Assembly: GCA_001898385.1 (NCBI GenBank)
Contig: MKTT01000076.1
Span: 36,202-100,201 of the forward strand
Direction of reading: 5' to 3'
DNA from: Planctomycetales bacterium 71-10
GTDB taxonomy: Bacteria > Planctomycetota > Planctomycetia > Isosphaerales > Isosphaeraceae
DNA: 64,000 nt
Shown here piece by piece: positions 36,493 to 45,428 of the stretch. The translations under genes and the position numbers were made by a program. Numbering within the stretch: the first letter of the stretch is position 1; every line of letters starts with the position of its first letter. The notes under the pieces are model-generated. The model did no database searches and had not been told where the DNA came from. It saw only the letters and a program-made list of their open reading frames with translations.

Positions 36493-37032
36493 ATGACGGA
36501 CACGTCGATACCGCTGCGCGAGCCCGCGAAGGCCGCATTCCTGGCCTGGCTGATCCCCGGGCTGGGGCACTTCTACCAGGGCCGCACCGGGAAGGGCTGG
36601 CTGTACGCGACGTGCATCCTGGGGCTGTACGCCGTCGGGTTCTACCTGGGCTCCGGCAAGAACGTGTACTGGCGCTGGGTCAGCCCGTTCAACACCGACA
36701 GGTTCATGCTCCATTACGTCGGCCAGTTCTTCGTCGGCCTCCCCGCCCTCCCGGCGCTGATCCAGGCCACGATCGAGCACTTCCGGCCCGGCTCGAACTT
36801 CCTCGGCGGCTTCATGGCCGAGCCCCCGGCCAACGTCCTCAACGGCCTGCTCCTCCGCGGCAAGCCTTATGAAATCGGCCTGATCTACACCACCGTCGCC
36901 GGCCTGCTGAACGTGCTGGCGATCTACGACGCCTACGAAGGCCCCGCCTACGGCCGCGGCGACGAGCCCGAGGCCGACGCCAAGGATGCCGAGGGCGCCA
37001 ACACCGTCGTCACGGCCGGAGGCGCCGCCTGA
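36493..37032 (+). CDS. Small integral membrane protein (DUF6677/TM2-like)
   Basis: The 179-residue protein begins with FLAWLIPGLGHFYQGRTGKG, a motif shared with TM2-type and DUF6677 membrane proteins. It has about four hydrophobic segments (WLYATCILGLYAVGFYLG, YVGQFFVGLPALPALIQA, IGLIYTTVAGLLNVLAIYDA) and an acidic tail. The family name is from memory. Its stop overlaps the start of the next small gene by one base (TGATG). Confidence 0.75.
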   Translation: MTDTSIPLREPAKAAFLAWLIPGLGHFYQGRTGKGWLYATCILGLYAVGFYLGSGKNVYWRWVSPFNTDRFMLHYVGQFFVGLPALPALIQATIEHFRPGSNFLGGFMAEPPANVLNGLLLRGKPYEIGLIYTTVAGLLNVLAIYDAYEGPAYGRGDEPEADAKDAEGANTVVTAGGAA

Positions 37033-37220
37033 TGAACTCCGCGTCGAACATCTACTGGCTGATCCTGCCGCTGGTCGTCGCGATCAGCCTGGTCTACACG
37101 GCCTCGCGCTACGAGTCCTGGCCCGTCATCTGGGCCCGCTCGACGCGGCTCTGCCTCTGGATCCTCGCCGCCCTGATCGGCACCACGGCCGTCCTGCTGC
37201 TGGTCAACACGCAGAGTTGA
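37032..37220 (+). CDS. Small two-helix membrane protein
   Basis: 62 residues with two hydrophobic segments (YWLILPLVVAISLVYTA and LWILAALIGTTAVLLLV) joined by a basic/aromatic loop. It is translationally coupled to the preceding gene (TGATG) and probably works with it. No family recognised. Its 3' end overlaps the end of the convergent gene by 17 bp. Confidence 0.7.
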   Translation: MNSASNIYWLILPLVVAISLVYTASRYESWPVIWARSTRLCLWILAALIGTTAVLLLVNTQS

Positions 37221-38676
37221 GCGGTTCGGGTCGCCCCTTCGCCGCGACGACCAACGCCGCCGCGCCCGCCGCCTGGATCGCGACCAGCGGCAGGAACTGG
37301 ACCCACGCCCACGCCGCGGGGAGGCCCGCGACGAACGACGGCGACGCCAGCGAGAACAGGTTCCGCGCGAACCGCTCGCCCGTCCACCACATCGGCACGG
37401 CGTCGCCCCTCCAGAGCGGCCAGGCGACCTCGACGAGCGGGTCGAGCACGTCCTGCGGCATCCTCGCGCCGACGGCCTGGAACAGCAGCGTCAGCGCCGC
37501 CCCGGCCAGGGCGAGGGCGACGGCCGTGGTCCCCGCAATCTGACCGATCCGGCCCGATTCGGCGAGCAGCGCCGCGACCGGGATCATCGCGAACGGCAAG
37601 AGCGGGACGAGGAGTCGGGGCCCCGTCGACCAGCCGCCGGTCCACTCGGGGTAGCTCAGGTTCACGCCGAACACCGCGACGCACGCCGCCATCGAAACCC
37701 CGGCGAGCGACCACCGCCGCCGGGCCATCATCGCGACCCATCCGGGGGCCGACAGCGCCAGGATCGGGGCGTAGAACAGCAGGCCGCGATGCCGCCCCCA
37801 GAGGAGCGGCACGAGCCGACTCCAGTCCGGCCCGCCGATCCCCAGCGGGTTCTCCCGGCTGTGGACCTTCGCGAACTGCGCCGTGGCGTGGTGGAAGTAC
37901 CCCATGTCGAGCGGCCCGGCGAACGCCAGCGTGTTGTACAGCATCAGGAACAGCGCCGGGATCAGGGCCCCGAGCCCGAACGCCGGGATCGCGTCCCACC
38001 TCCGGAGCCTCGCCGCGACCTGGCCCAGCAGGTAGAAGCCCAGCACGGCCGACACCGGGCCGACCTGAAGCTCGACGACCGCCGCGTACGAGGCCAGCAG
38101 CCCCGCCAGGAAGGCGCGAAGGCCGTCGCGACCCGTGCCGGTCCGCATCAAGAGGGCCAGCGACGCCAGCAGCGCGAAGGCCGACGCCTGGTGCCCGTAG
38201 GCGAGCGTCGCGTAGATATAGGCGGGCGTGGCCAGCCCGTAGGCCAGGGCGACCAGCACGGCCGACCGCGCGGAGCAGCCCAGGGACCGGGCGATCCCCA
38301 TCAGGACGACGGCCGTCGCCGCCGTCAGCACGCCGGACGTGGCCAGGGTCACCCCGTAGTCCGACGGCCAGTGCGCCAGCGCGGGGCCGTCCAGCGGGTG
38401 CGCCCGCGCGCCGAGGGCTCGCATGACGGCGTACGGGACGGCCGCCAGGAACGGGTAGCCCGGCAGCTTGTCGCAGAAGTACCGGCCGCGGTAGAACGCC
38501 TTGTCGCCGGTCTGGTCCTGGAGGCCGTCGATGGAGAGGCCGCCGCGGTCGACGAGCGAGTACGTCAGCATCAGCCGGCTGGCCGTGTTCCAGTCGCGCG
38601 AGTGCCAGAAGAACGCGTAGCTGGCCAGAAGGAGGGAGAAGACCCCGAGGCACAGGCCGGTCCAGGCTCGATCCAT
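37204..38676 (-). CDS. Polytopic membrane protein, GT39-like
   Basis: The 490-residue protein has about 11-12 hydrophobic segments (LCLGVFSLLLASYAFFWHSR at the start, SFVAGLPAAWAWVQFLPLVA near the end). It has an extracytoplasmic loop (DRGGLSIDGLQDQTGDKAFY..KLPGYPFLAAVPYAV) in the place where GT39/ArnT-like enzymes carry catalytic acids. It may transfer a lipid-linked sugar, but no signature proves it. Its ATG shares one base with the stop of the upstream GT39 gene. Confidence 0.7.
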   Translation of the reverse strand: MDRAWTGLCLGVFSLLLASYAFFWHSRDWNTASRLMLTYSLVDRGGLSIDGLQDQTGDKAFYRGRYFCDKLPGYPFLAAVPYAVMRALGARAHPLDGPALAHWPSDYGVTLATSGVLTAATAVVLMGIARSLGCSARSAVLVALAYGLATPAYIYATLAYGHQASAFALLASLALLMRTGTGRDGLRAFLAGLLASYAAVVELQVGPVSAVLGFYLLGQVAARLRRWDAIPAFGLGALIPALFLMLYNTLAFAGPLDMGYFHHATAQFAKVHSRENPLGIGGPDWSRLVPLLWGRHRGLLFYAPILALSAPGWVAMMARRRWSLAGVSMAACVAVFGVNLSYPEWTGGWSTGPRLLVPLLPFAMIPVAALLAESGRIGQIAGTTAVALALAGAALTLLFQAVGARMPQDVLDPLVEVAWPLWRGDAVPMWWTGERFARNLFSLASPSFVAGLPAAWAWVQFLPLVAIQAAGAAALVVAAKGRPEPLNSAC

Positions 38677-40037
38677 CAACTCGGCTCCATCCTGGGCTTC
38701 CATCCCGCGAACCTCGCGATCCCGTCCCACGCCCCGACGATCGCCCCGGCCGCCAGGAGGGAGAACGGGGCCTGGATCGGCAGTTGGTATCGGTCCCAGG
38801 CCATCGGCAGGTAGAGCGTCACCACCGCCAGCGAGACCAGCGCCCAGGCCGCGACGGCCCACGCGGCCGGGGGCTCGCGGCGTCGGAATTGAGCCCGGCC
38901 GTAGGCCAGGGCGTACCCCAGCGCGGCCAGGCCGAACGGGAACCAGGCGAACGCCCCCCAGTCCTGTTTCATGTCGTAGCGGATCGTCGAGTCCGACTTC
39001 GCCGGCCCGAAGGGCCCGAACCGGCCGAACCCCTGCACCACGACGACCTTCGCCCGCTCCGGGATCGTCTTCAGGGCGTTGTGCGGGAACGACTCCTGCT
39101 GGCCGGCCGACATGGACCGGCGGTGGTCGATCAGCAGCCGGAAGCGCCCCCAAGCGTCCATCGGGCCGATGCGCTCGCCATCGGCCGTCCGGTAGCCCGA
39201 AGGCTTGGCCGTCATGTAGGGGTTGAGGATCGTGAACCCGACGGCCGCCGCCACGGCCGCCAGCGCGGCCCCGTGGGCGAACCAGAGCCATCCCCATCCG
39301 GCCCCGCGAGGGATGGACCACGCCAGCGCGGCCCAGGCGGCGATCGTCATCAGGGCGAGCAGGCCGTTGAACTTCGCCAGGACCGACAGGGCCGCCGCCC
39401 CCCCCGCCGCGAGCATCAGCGCCAGGACCCGAGGGCCGGAGGGACGGCCGGAGAACGAGGACTTCCACGCCGCCAGCGCCAGGGCCAGGGCGATCATCAG
39501 GAAGGTCTCGCACGGCGCCTCGGACATCGCCCGGTGGGCGTGGAGCGCGTAGAGGGGGTTGAGCATCAGAAGGACGCCCGCCGCCAGGCCGACGCGGAGG
39601 TCGAAGGCCGCCGTACCGATCGCCGCCAGCGCCACGCAGCCCAGGGCCCCCATGAGGACGAACGGGATGCGCGCGGCCGTGAGCGTCCTCGGGGTGCCGT
39701 AGGTCGCGTGCGTGTTCGCGTACCACATCTGCGCCGCGACGCCGGTGGGGCGGGGCTCGCCCGCGATGCGCAGGGCCGCGCCGATGAGGTACTTGGGCAG
39801 GGGGACCAGGTCGAAGGCGGGGAAGTCGACCCAGGCGGGCTCGTCCCGGTCGCCGTCGAAGAAGAAGTCGGCGTAGTACGACTGGGTGATGTAGGCGTAC
39901 TCGTCGACGAACGCGACGTCGTCGAGGCGGAAGGCGAAGCAGACCAGGGCCGCCAGGCCCAGGAGGCCGAACGCCGCGATGCGAAGCCTTGCCGGGGGCG
40001 CAAACCCTGCGGAGGGTGCGGGTCGTGGAGGGGTCAT
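38676..40037 (-). CDS. GT39-family (ArnT/PMT-like) glycosyltransferase
   Basis: The 453-residue protein has about ten membrane segments and a first periplasmic loop with the Asp-Glu pair typical of GT-C enzymes (DDVAFVDEYAYITQSYYAD). HAHRAMSEAPCETFLM also matches PMT_2/GT39 members. It should transfer a sugar from a polyprenyl-phosphate donor on the outer side of the inner membrane; the acceptor is unknown. It forms a coupled pair with the next gene (TGATG). Confidence 0.82.
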   Translation of the reverse strand: MTPPRPAPSAGFAPPARLRIAAFGLLGLAALVCFAFRLDDVAFVDEYAYITQSYYADFFFDGDRDEPAWVDFPAFDLVPLPKYLIGAALRIAGEPRPTGVAAQMWYANTHATYGTPRTLTAARIPFVLMGALGCVALAAIGTAAFDLRVGLAAGVLLMLNPLYALHAHRAMSEAPCETFLMIALALALAAWKSSFSGRPSGPRVLALMLAAGGAAALSVLAKFNGLLALMTIAAWAALAWSIPRGAGWGWLWFAHGAALAAVAAAVGFTILNPYMTAKPSGYRTADGERIGPMDAWGRFRLLIDHRRSMSAGQQESFPHNALKTIPERAKVVVVQGFGRFGPFGPAKSDSTIRYDMKQDWGAFAWFPFGLAALGYALAYGRAQFRRREPPAAWAVAAWALVSLAVVTLYLPMAWDRYQLPIQAPFSLLAAGAIVGAWDGIARFAGWKPRMEPS

Positions 40038-40101
40038 CGGGCGGCTTTCGGCGTCAAGCCTGGGAAACTTTACCGACTTAACGATCTGGACTTACGCGCC
40101 C

Positions 40102-40131
40102 ATTGTAGGACCCCTCCGGAATCTTTGGCAA
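40102..40131 (-). promoter_or_regulatory. Predicted strong promoter of the GT39 pair
   Basis: On the minus strand TTGCCA (40131-40126), an 18-bp spacer and TACAAT (40107-40102). Confidence 0.6.
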
Positions 40132-40487
40132 CGGCGGGATCGTCGGCTAAGTTTCGGTGACGGCCTCGGAAGGCGGGGGCCGTCGGGACGGCTCCGGGAC
40201 CGCCCGAGGCCGTCCGCGTCCGGGAAGCAGCGAACTCCACGATCCGGCACCCCCGAGAACTCCCGATGCGCGCCCACAGCATCCCCCCCGATCCGGCTGC
40301 GCCCGGCCCCCGGCGACGTCCCGCCGCGTCCCCCGACGCCGACGGTCGCGGTCGTTCGAACGGGCCCGGCTCCCGCCAGGTGCGGGGAGGACGACGAGGA
40401 GAACCCTCCGGCCGCGCTTCGACGAACGAGGGGCGGCCCGCGAGGGGCGTTCGCGCGTCGGCATCTAACGTAAGGGAGATTCTTGCG
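40132..40487. other. Intergenic region upstream of lipoprotein gene
   Basis: About 356 bp between divergent genes. AAGGGAGAT about 8 nt before the ATG at 40488 is the ribosome-binding site. No gene or repeat is recognised. Confidence 0.55.
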
Positions 40488-42101
40488 ATGTTCAGCTTGA
40501 GCTGGTTGCGCGAGCGCGGCATCAGCCGGGGCCGGCCGTCGGGCCGGCGGCGCGCCGCGAAGGCCGTCGCCCTGGGGTTCATGGTCGCGACCACGTTCCT
40601 CCAGACCGGATGCCGCTCGGGCGGCTTCGGGAACGGTTGCGGGCTGTTCAGCCCCTGCGGCTTCCCCGCGCGGGCCACGACCCGGATCATGCAGCCGTTC
40701 CGCCGTATCGGCGGCGGCTTCGGCGGCTGCTCCGACGGGTGCGGCACGGGCGCCTGCGAGTCCGGCGTCGTCGAGTACGCGGCCCCGTCCGCGGTGATCG
40801 CCCCGGCGGTCCCGCTCGGCGCCCCGACCACCATCGGCCCCGGCTCGACGCTCCCCTCGACGGTCTCGCCGTCCGTGGAGAGCCCCACCGAGCTTGAGGC
40901 CCTCCCCTCCGCCGCCCCCGGCGCGGCCCCGACCCGGGGCGGACGCTCCGGTTCGAGCAGCGGGGTCCGGACGCCGTCCACCTACGATTCCCGCCGCCCG
41001 GTCCAGAACCCGGGCGTCGACCTGACGCAGTCCCTCACCTCGACGCCGACCGCGCGCCGCACCGCCGACGCCGGCCGGCCTCGGGCCCACGCCGACCTCG
41101 ACACCGACGACGTGCTGGACTATCTCCCGCCGCTGGACCCGGCCGAGGTGACCAGTCGCGCCGACAAGGCGCTCGCCAATCCCCCGGCGGTGAAGACCCA
41201 GGCCCCCGCGGCCGTCAACGACCCCCCCGCGGGGCCGACGCCCACCACGACGTCGGCCCCGTCGCACGACCCCTCCGGTGGTCGTGCGGTCGGGGGGGCC
41301 GGGGCGGCCCCGGCCGTCGCCCTGAAGCCCGAAGCGACCGACCCCGCCCCGACCCCGGACGTCGACGCGACGAACGGGGCCGTGGGCATCGACCGCTTCT
41401 ATCCCGTCGACCTCAAGCTCGCCGGCGGCTCCGCCCCCTCCACCGTCGGCCTGGGCTGGCTGGCCGAGAAGGGCTTCCGCACGGTCCTCGACCTCCGCGA
41501 CGCCTCCCGGATCGACTCGGCGTTCATCGCCGAAGCCTCGCGCCGGGGGCTGCGATACGTCTCCTGCCCGACCGACCTGGCGAAGCTCGACGCCGGGCAG
41601 GTGGAACGGTTCTCGGCCGAGCTGGCGCTCGACGCCGCGCGGCCGCTCTACTTCTTCGACGACGACGGCCGAGCCGCCGGCGCGCTCTGGTACGTCCGCC
41701 GCGTCCTGACCGACAAGGTCGCGTGGGACCTCGCCCGCCGCGAGGCCGAGTCCGTCGGCCTGCTCGACGCCGCGTCCTGGAAGCTGGCTCGCGATTACGT
41801 CGATTCCCGGGTCGAGCCCAAGCCCGCCGAGCCCGCCCGTCCCGCCGCGCCCGCTCCCAAGCCGCCGATCCAGGCCCAGGCCGCGGAGCGAAGCGTCGCG
41901 TCCGCGCCCGCCGCGCCGCCGCAGGTCGCGTCCGCCCCGTCGCGCCCGGCCGCCCCCCAGTCCTCGGACGTCTGGAAGCCCTTCGCCGCCCTGCTCGTCA
42001 CCGGCCTGAGCTTCCGCGCGGCGTTCATCGGCCGCTCGGCGATCCCCACCATCCTGTCGCGGTCTCGGGCCAGTCTGCCTGCACCGAAGCCTCGATCCTG
42101 A
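40488..42101 (+). CDS. Lipoprotein with inactive dual-specificity-phosphatase-like domain
   Basis: The 537-residue protein has a basic N-terminus, a hydrophobic stretch and a lipobox (FLQTGC, about residues 37-42). A Cys/Gly-rich segment and a long Pro/Ala/Thr-rich low-complexity region follow. At about 300-430 lies a domain like small phosphatases of the beta-lactamase-hydrolase-like type: FRTVLDLRDASRIDSAFIAE and GLRYVSCPTDL. The HCxxGxxR loop is replaced by FFDDDGRAAGALWYVRR, so the Cys and Arg are gone. A C-terminal hydrophobic segment (AALLVTGLSFRAAFIG) follows. Probably non-catalytic and ligand-binding. Its last 77 bp overlap the convergent pseudouridine synthase gene. Confidence 0.72.
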   Translation: MFSLSWLRERGISRGRPSGRRRAAKAVALGFMVATTFLQTGCRSGGFGNGCGLFSPCGFPARATTRIMQPFRRIGGGFGGCSDGCGTGACESGVVEYAAPSAVIAPAVPLGAPTTIGPGSTLPSTVSPSVESPTELEALPSAAPGAAPTRGGRSGSSSGVRTPSTYDSRRPVQNPGVDLTQSLTSTPTARRTADAGRPRAHADLDTDDVLDYLPPLDPAEVTSRADKALANPPAVKTQAPAAVNDPPAGPTPTTTSAPSHDPSGGRAVGGAGAAPAVALKPEATDPAPTPDVDATNGAVGIDRFYPVDLKLAGGSAPSTVGLGWLAEKGFRTVLDLRDASRIDSAFIAEASRRGLRYVSCPTDLAKLDAGQVERFSAELALDAARPLYFFDDDGRAAGALWYVRRVLTDKVAWDLARREAESVGLLDAASWKLARDYVDSRVEPKPAEPARPAAPAPKPPIQAQAAERSVASAPAAPPQVASAPSRPAAPQSSDVWKPFAALLVTGLSFRAAFIGRSAIPTILSRSRASLPAPKPRS

Positions 42102-42732
42102 CCTCGTCCCCCTTCGTGGGGTGCTTGAAGGTCAGCTCCCGCGCGTGAAGCGCGATCCTCGGCTCGCCGTCCAGCGCACGCACCCGCCGTCCCGAGCCGT
42201 ACTTCCGATCGCCGACGATCGGCATCCCCCTCGCCGCGAGCTGCACCCGCAGCTGATGGCTCCTCCCCGTCGCGGGCCGGAGCGCCAGCTTGGTCATCCC
42301 CGCGCCGGCTTGCAGCACCTCGAACGCCACCCGCGCGATCTTCCCTTCTCCTTCGCGGGTCGTCCGCACCACGTTCGTCCGGTGGTCCTTCTCCAGGTGG
42401 TCTACCCACTCGCCCGCGTCCCGATCGGGCCGGCCCTCGACGATCGCCCAGTACAGTTTCGAGACGCCCCCGACCCGGAACTGGTCGGCCAGCCTCCCCG
42501 CGGCCTTGCTCGTGCGCGCGATCAGGACGACGCCGGACGTCGGCCGGTCCAGGCGATGCACCAGGCCGACGAACACGTTGCCGGGCTTGCTGTACTTGCG
42601 CCGCCAGTAGCCCTCGGTCCAGGAGACGAGGCTGGGCTCCCCCGTCTCGTCCCCCTGGGAGAGCATCCCGGCGGGCTTGTTCAGGACCAGGCAGTGGTTG
42701 TCTTCGAAGAGGATCTCGGGCTCGAACGTCAT
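42025..42732 (-). CDS. RluA-family pseudouridine synthase
   Basis: The 235-residue protein isomerises uridine to pseudouridine in RNA. It has the HRLDRPTSGVVLIART motif with the catalytic Asp, VLNKPAGMLSQGDETG near the N-terminus, LALRPATGRSHQLRVQLA and GMPIVGDRKYG. No S4 domain is present. The RNA target is unknown. It is last in the overlapping run cinA-truD-this gene (4-bp ATGA overlap with truD). Its 3' end overlaps the convergent lipoprotein gene by 77 bp. Confidence 0.92.
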   Translation of the reverse strand: MTFEPEILFEDNHCLVLNKPAGMLSQGDETGEPSLVSWTEGYWRRKYSKPGNVFVGLVHRLDRPTSGVVLIARTSKAAGRLADQFRVGGVSKLYWAIVEGRPDRDAGEWVDHLEKDHRTNVVRTTREGEGKIARVAFEVLQAGAGMTKLALRPATGRSHQLRVQLAARGMPIVGDRKYGSGRRVRALDGEPRIALHARELTFKHPTKGDEVRIEASVQADWPETATGWWGSPSGR

Positions 42733-43907
42733 GCGTCGGCCCCGACGGCTTCGGTGATCCGCTTGACGAGCATCGTCGCGTACGCGCCCTTCGGCAGCGA
42801 GAACTCCAGGCGGACGGCCTGCTTCTTCTTGTGCAGCTCGTCGTCGAGAATCGTCGCGGCCACGTCCCCCAGCGGGATAAGAGGCTGGCGCGTCCCCTTG
42901 GAGAAGAACACGTCCTTCAGCTTCTTCACCCGCATGTCGGCCCAGGTCAGCCCGAAGGCCGAGAGGACGCCCGCCGCGATCTCGTCGAGCGGGCCGTCGG
43001 GGAGCGGCGTCCGCGACGACGGCAGCGGGATGGCCGCGCCGTCGATCAGCGCCCGCTGGTCGGGGTCGAGGCCGACCGGGAACGGCAGCGAGCCGACCTT
43101 GAGGTCGACCGAGACTCGCTGTTCGGGCGCCGTGTTCCGCTCGATCCAGCCGGCGAGGATCAGGTTCCACAGCCAGCTCTGGAAGGCCGAGAAGTACAGG
43201 CCGCGGAGGTCGCGCTTGAGCCGGGCGAAGGCCCCGGCGTGGTCGGTCGGATGATCGACGAGGTAGGTCACGATGCTGCGCTCGGACGAGCGGTCGAGCG
43301 CGGCCTTGGCGGCGGCCCAGTCGCCCCAGTGGTCGCGGAGGGCCGCCTTGCGAGCCTTGGTGTCGGGGCGGTCGAAGGGGTTGGGCTCGGCCATCGCCAG
43401 CCGCAGCGCCTTGTCGTAGTCGCCGACCAGCCAGGCGTGGCCGATGAACTCGCCGGAGAAGCCGACCGAGCCGAAGCGTTGGTCGTCGAAGTAGTTGGGC
43501 ACGCCGTCGCGGCCCGCCGCTTCGAGCTGCTTCGCGGCCTCGGCCGCCGCGCCGGGGGTCATGTCGCGGAGCACGACGCCGAAGCGGTTGCCGGTGAAGT
43601 CGTTCGGCCCGTAGGCCCGTTCGAGCTTCCCCAGCGGCTCCAGCTTGAGGCTGGGCTCGTCGACCGGATGGGCGGGGCCGTCGAAGATGGTGAGGTACTG
43701 GATCGTCTCGGCGTGGCGGTCCTTGAGCCCGCCGTAGGCGACGCGCCCGCGCGGCAGGTTCCAGCGCCGGCAGATGGCGTCGACGGCCTCGATGGTGCCG
43801 ATCCCGCGCTTGGAGAGGCGGTAGAGCGTGTAACGGCCGCGATCGGAGCCGACGGCGGTGGTCAGCTCCTCGACGCGGAAGTCTTCGGGGAGACGCTTGA
43901 CCTTCAT
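42729..43907 (-). CDS. truD: tRNA pseudouridine(13) synthase TruD
   Basis: The 392-residue protein matches TruD, with the motif YGGLKDRHAETIQYLTI including the catalytic Asp, GNRFGVVLRDM, VPNYFDDQRFGSVG, and the late segment VKKLKDVFFSKGTRQPLIPL. It overlaps both neighbours by 4 bp (ATGA). The length is typical. Confidence 0.93.
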   Translation of the reverse strand: MKVKRLPEDFRVEELTTAVGSDRGRYTLYRLSKRGIGTIEAVDAICRRWNLPRGRVAYGGLKDRHAETIQYLTIFDGPAHPVDEPSLKLEPLGKLERAYGPNDFTGNRFGVVLRDMTPGAAAEAAKQLEAAGRDGVPNYFDDQRFGSVGFSGEFIGHAWLVGDYDKALRLAMAEPNPFDRPDTKARKAALRDHWGDWAAAKAALDRSSERSIVTYLVDHPTDHAGAFARLKRDLRGLYFSAFQSWLWNLILAGWIERNTAPEQRVSVDLKVGSLPFPVGLDPDQRALIDGAAIPLPSSRTPLPDGPLDEIAAGVLSAFGLTWADMRVKKLKDVFFSKGTRQPLIPLGDVAATILDDELHKKKQAVRLEFSLPKGAYATMLVKRITEAVGADA

Positions 43908-45181
43908 CGCGACGCCCCCCGATCGGGCCAGGCGAGGAGCGTCGTCCGGGCCCAGTTGAGGGCCTGCTTCGCCGAGCGCCGCTGGACGATGTCGCGGGGC
44001 TGCTCGGGGCCGATCTCGATGCGGCGGGTCTCGACGCCGTCGGCCGTCGCCAGGCCGAGGTAGACCAGGCCGACGGGCTTCTCCGGGGTCCCGCCGCCGG
44101 GGCCGGCGATCCCCGTGGTGCTGATGGCGAGGTCGGCCCCGGACCGCTCGAACGTGCCCCGGGCCATCGCCGCGGCGACCTCCGCGCTGACCGCCCCGTG
44201 CTCCCGGATCAATTCGGGGGGGACGCCCAGCATGTCGGTCTTCGCCTGGTTCGAATAGCTGATGACGCCGCCGAGATAGTATGGGCTGACGCCGGCGATG
44301 GCCGTGATGAGGTGGGCGATGATCCCGCCGGTGCAGGACTCGGCGGTGGCGATCGTCGCGCCGGTGCGCTTCAGTTGCTCGACGAGGGCGTCGGCGACGT
44401 CGGTGGCCCCTTCGCCGAGGACCAGGGGGCCGAACCGGCTGCGGATCTGCTCGGCGGTCTCCTCGGTCTGGGCCCAGGCGGCCTCCGGGGTGAGCCCTTC
44501 GCCACGGATCCGGAAGCTGATCGTCGAGTCGCTGGCCGTGATGCCGACCTCCGGGACGTGGCCGCGCGCCGTCAGGTCGAGGGCGTCGGCCTCGATGTCG
44601 GACTCCCCCTTGCCGAACAGGGCGATCTTGCGATGGACGATCACACGCTCCACCCAGTGTCGCAGGCGGAGGCGGGGGACGACCTGCTCGGCGAACATCA
44701 ACTTCATCTCGTTCGGGACGCCGGGCATGGCGGCGAACGCGGCGCGGCCGATGGTCATCCAGACTCCGGGGGCGGTGCCGATCGGGTTGGGCAGGGCCTC
44801 GGCCCCTTCCGGCAGCAACGCCTGCGAGCGGTTGCGATCGGCCATCGGCCGGTTGCGGCGGGCGAAGAACGCGGCGATGGCGGCCAGGGATTCGGGGTCC
44901 TCGCGGAGCCCCACGCCGGCCGCCTTCGCCAGGGCCTCGCGGACGAGGTCGTCCTGCGTGGGGCCGAGGCCGCCGGTGGTCAGGACGAGGTCGGCGCGGT
45001 CGGCGGCGAGGCGGAAGGCGGCGACGTGGTCGTCCATGTCGTCGCCGATGGTGGTGTGGTAGGCCGCGGCGATGCCCAGCTCGCCCAGGGCGCGGGCGAG
45101 CCAGGGCGCGTTCGTGTCCAGGTTCTGGCCGCTGACCAGCTCGCTGCCGATCGAGAGGATCTCCGCCTTCAACGCCATCAT
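43904..45181 (-). CDS. cinA: CinA-type nicotinamide-nucleotide amidase
   Basis: The 425-residue protein has an N-terminal MoCF-like domain (AEILSIGSELVSGQNLDTNA, LVLTTGGLGPTQDD) and a C-terminal PncC-type amidase domain (ATAESCTGGIIAHLITAIAG, AVSAEVAAAMARG, STTGIAGPGGGTPEKPVGLVY). It probably recycles pyridine nucleotides; the MoCF half in related proteins is an ADP-ribose pyrophosphatase. It starts the overlapping run cinA-truD-rluA-like. TATAGA at 45244-45249 (minus) is a possible -10. Confidence 0.92.
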   Translation of the reverse strand: MMALKAEILSIGSELVSGQNLDTNAPWLARALGELGIAAAYHTTIGDDMDDHVAAFRLAADRADLVLTTGGLGPTQDDLVREALAKAAGVGLREDPESLAAIAAFFARRNRPMADRNRSQALLPEGAEALPNPIGTAPGVWMTIGRAAFAAMPGVPNEMKLMFAEQVVPRLRLRHWVERVIVHRKIALFGKGESDIEADALDLTARGHVPEVGITASDSTISFRIRGEGLTPEAAWAQTEETAEQIRSRFGPLVLGEGATDVADALVEQLKRTGATIATAESCTGGIIAHLITAIAGVSPYYLGGVISYSNQAKTDMLGVPPELIREHGAVSAEVAAAMARGTFERSGADLAISTTGIAGPGGGTPEKPVGLVYLGLATADGVETRRIEIGPEQPRDIVQRRSAKQALNWARTTLLAWPDRGASR

Positions 45182-45314
45182 CGGGCTCCGGATCGGGCCG
45201 GCCCCGGGCGTCGGCGACGGCCGGCGCGGGGCGGGAACATCAATCTATAGTCCGCCACGAACTTGCGAAAGCCCGGCCGGGTCTGGGTGGTCGCCGCGGC
45301 CGGGCGCCGGGATG

Positions 45315-45345
45315 TTGCGAGCCCCCCCGGGCCGTCGGGTATGAT
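45315..45345 (+). promoter_or_regulatory. Possible promoter of the HNH gene
   Basis: TTGCGA (45315-45320), a 19-bp spacer and TATGAT (45340-45345). Confidence 0.4.
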
Positions 45346-45428
45346 TGTGGCGGCCAGTGCTCCGCCTAGCTGAACGACGCGGCATCTATGCTCCTCGCAA
45401 TCCTCGCGTGAGTGGAGAGCCTCGAATC

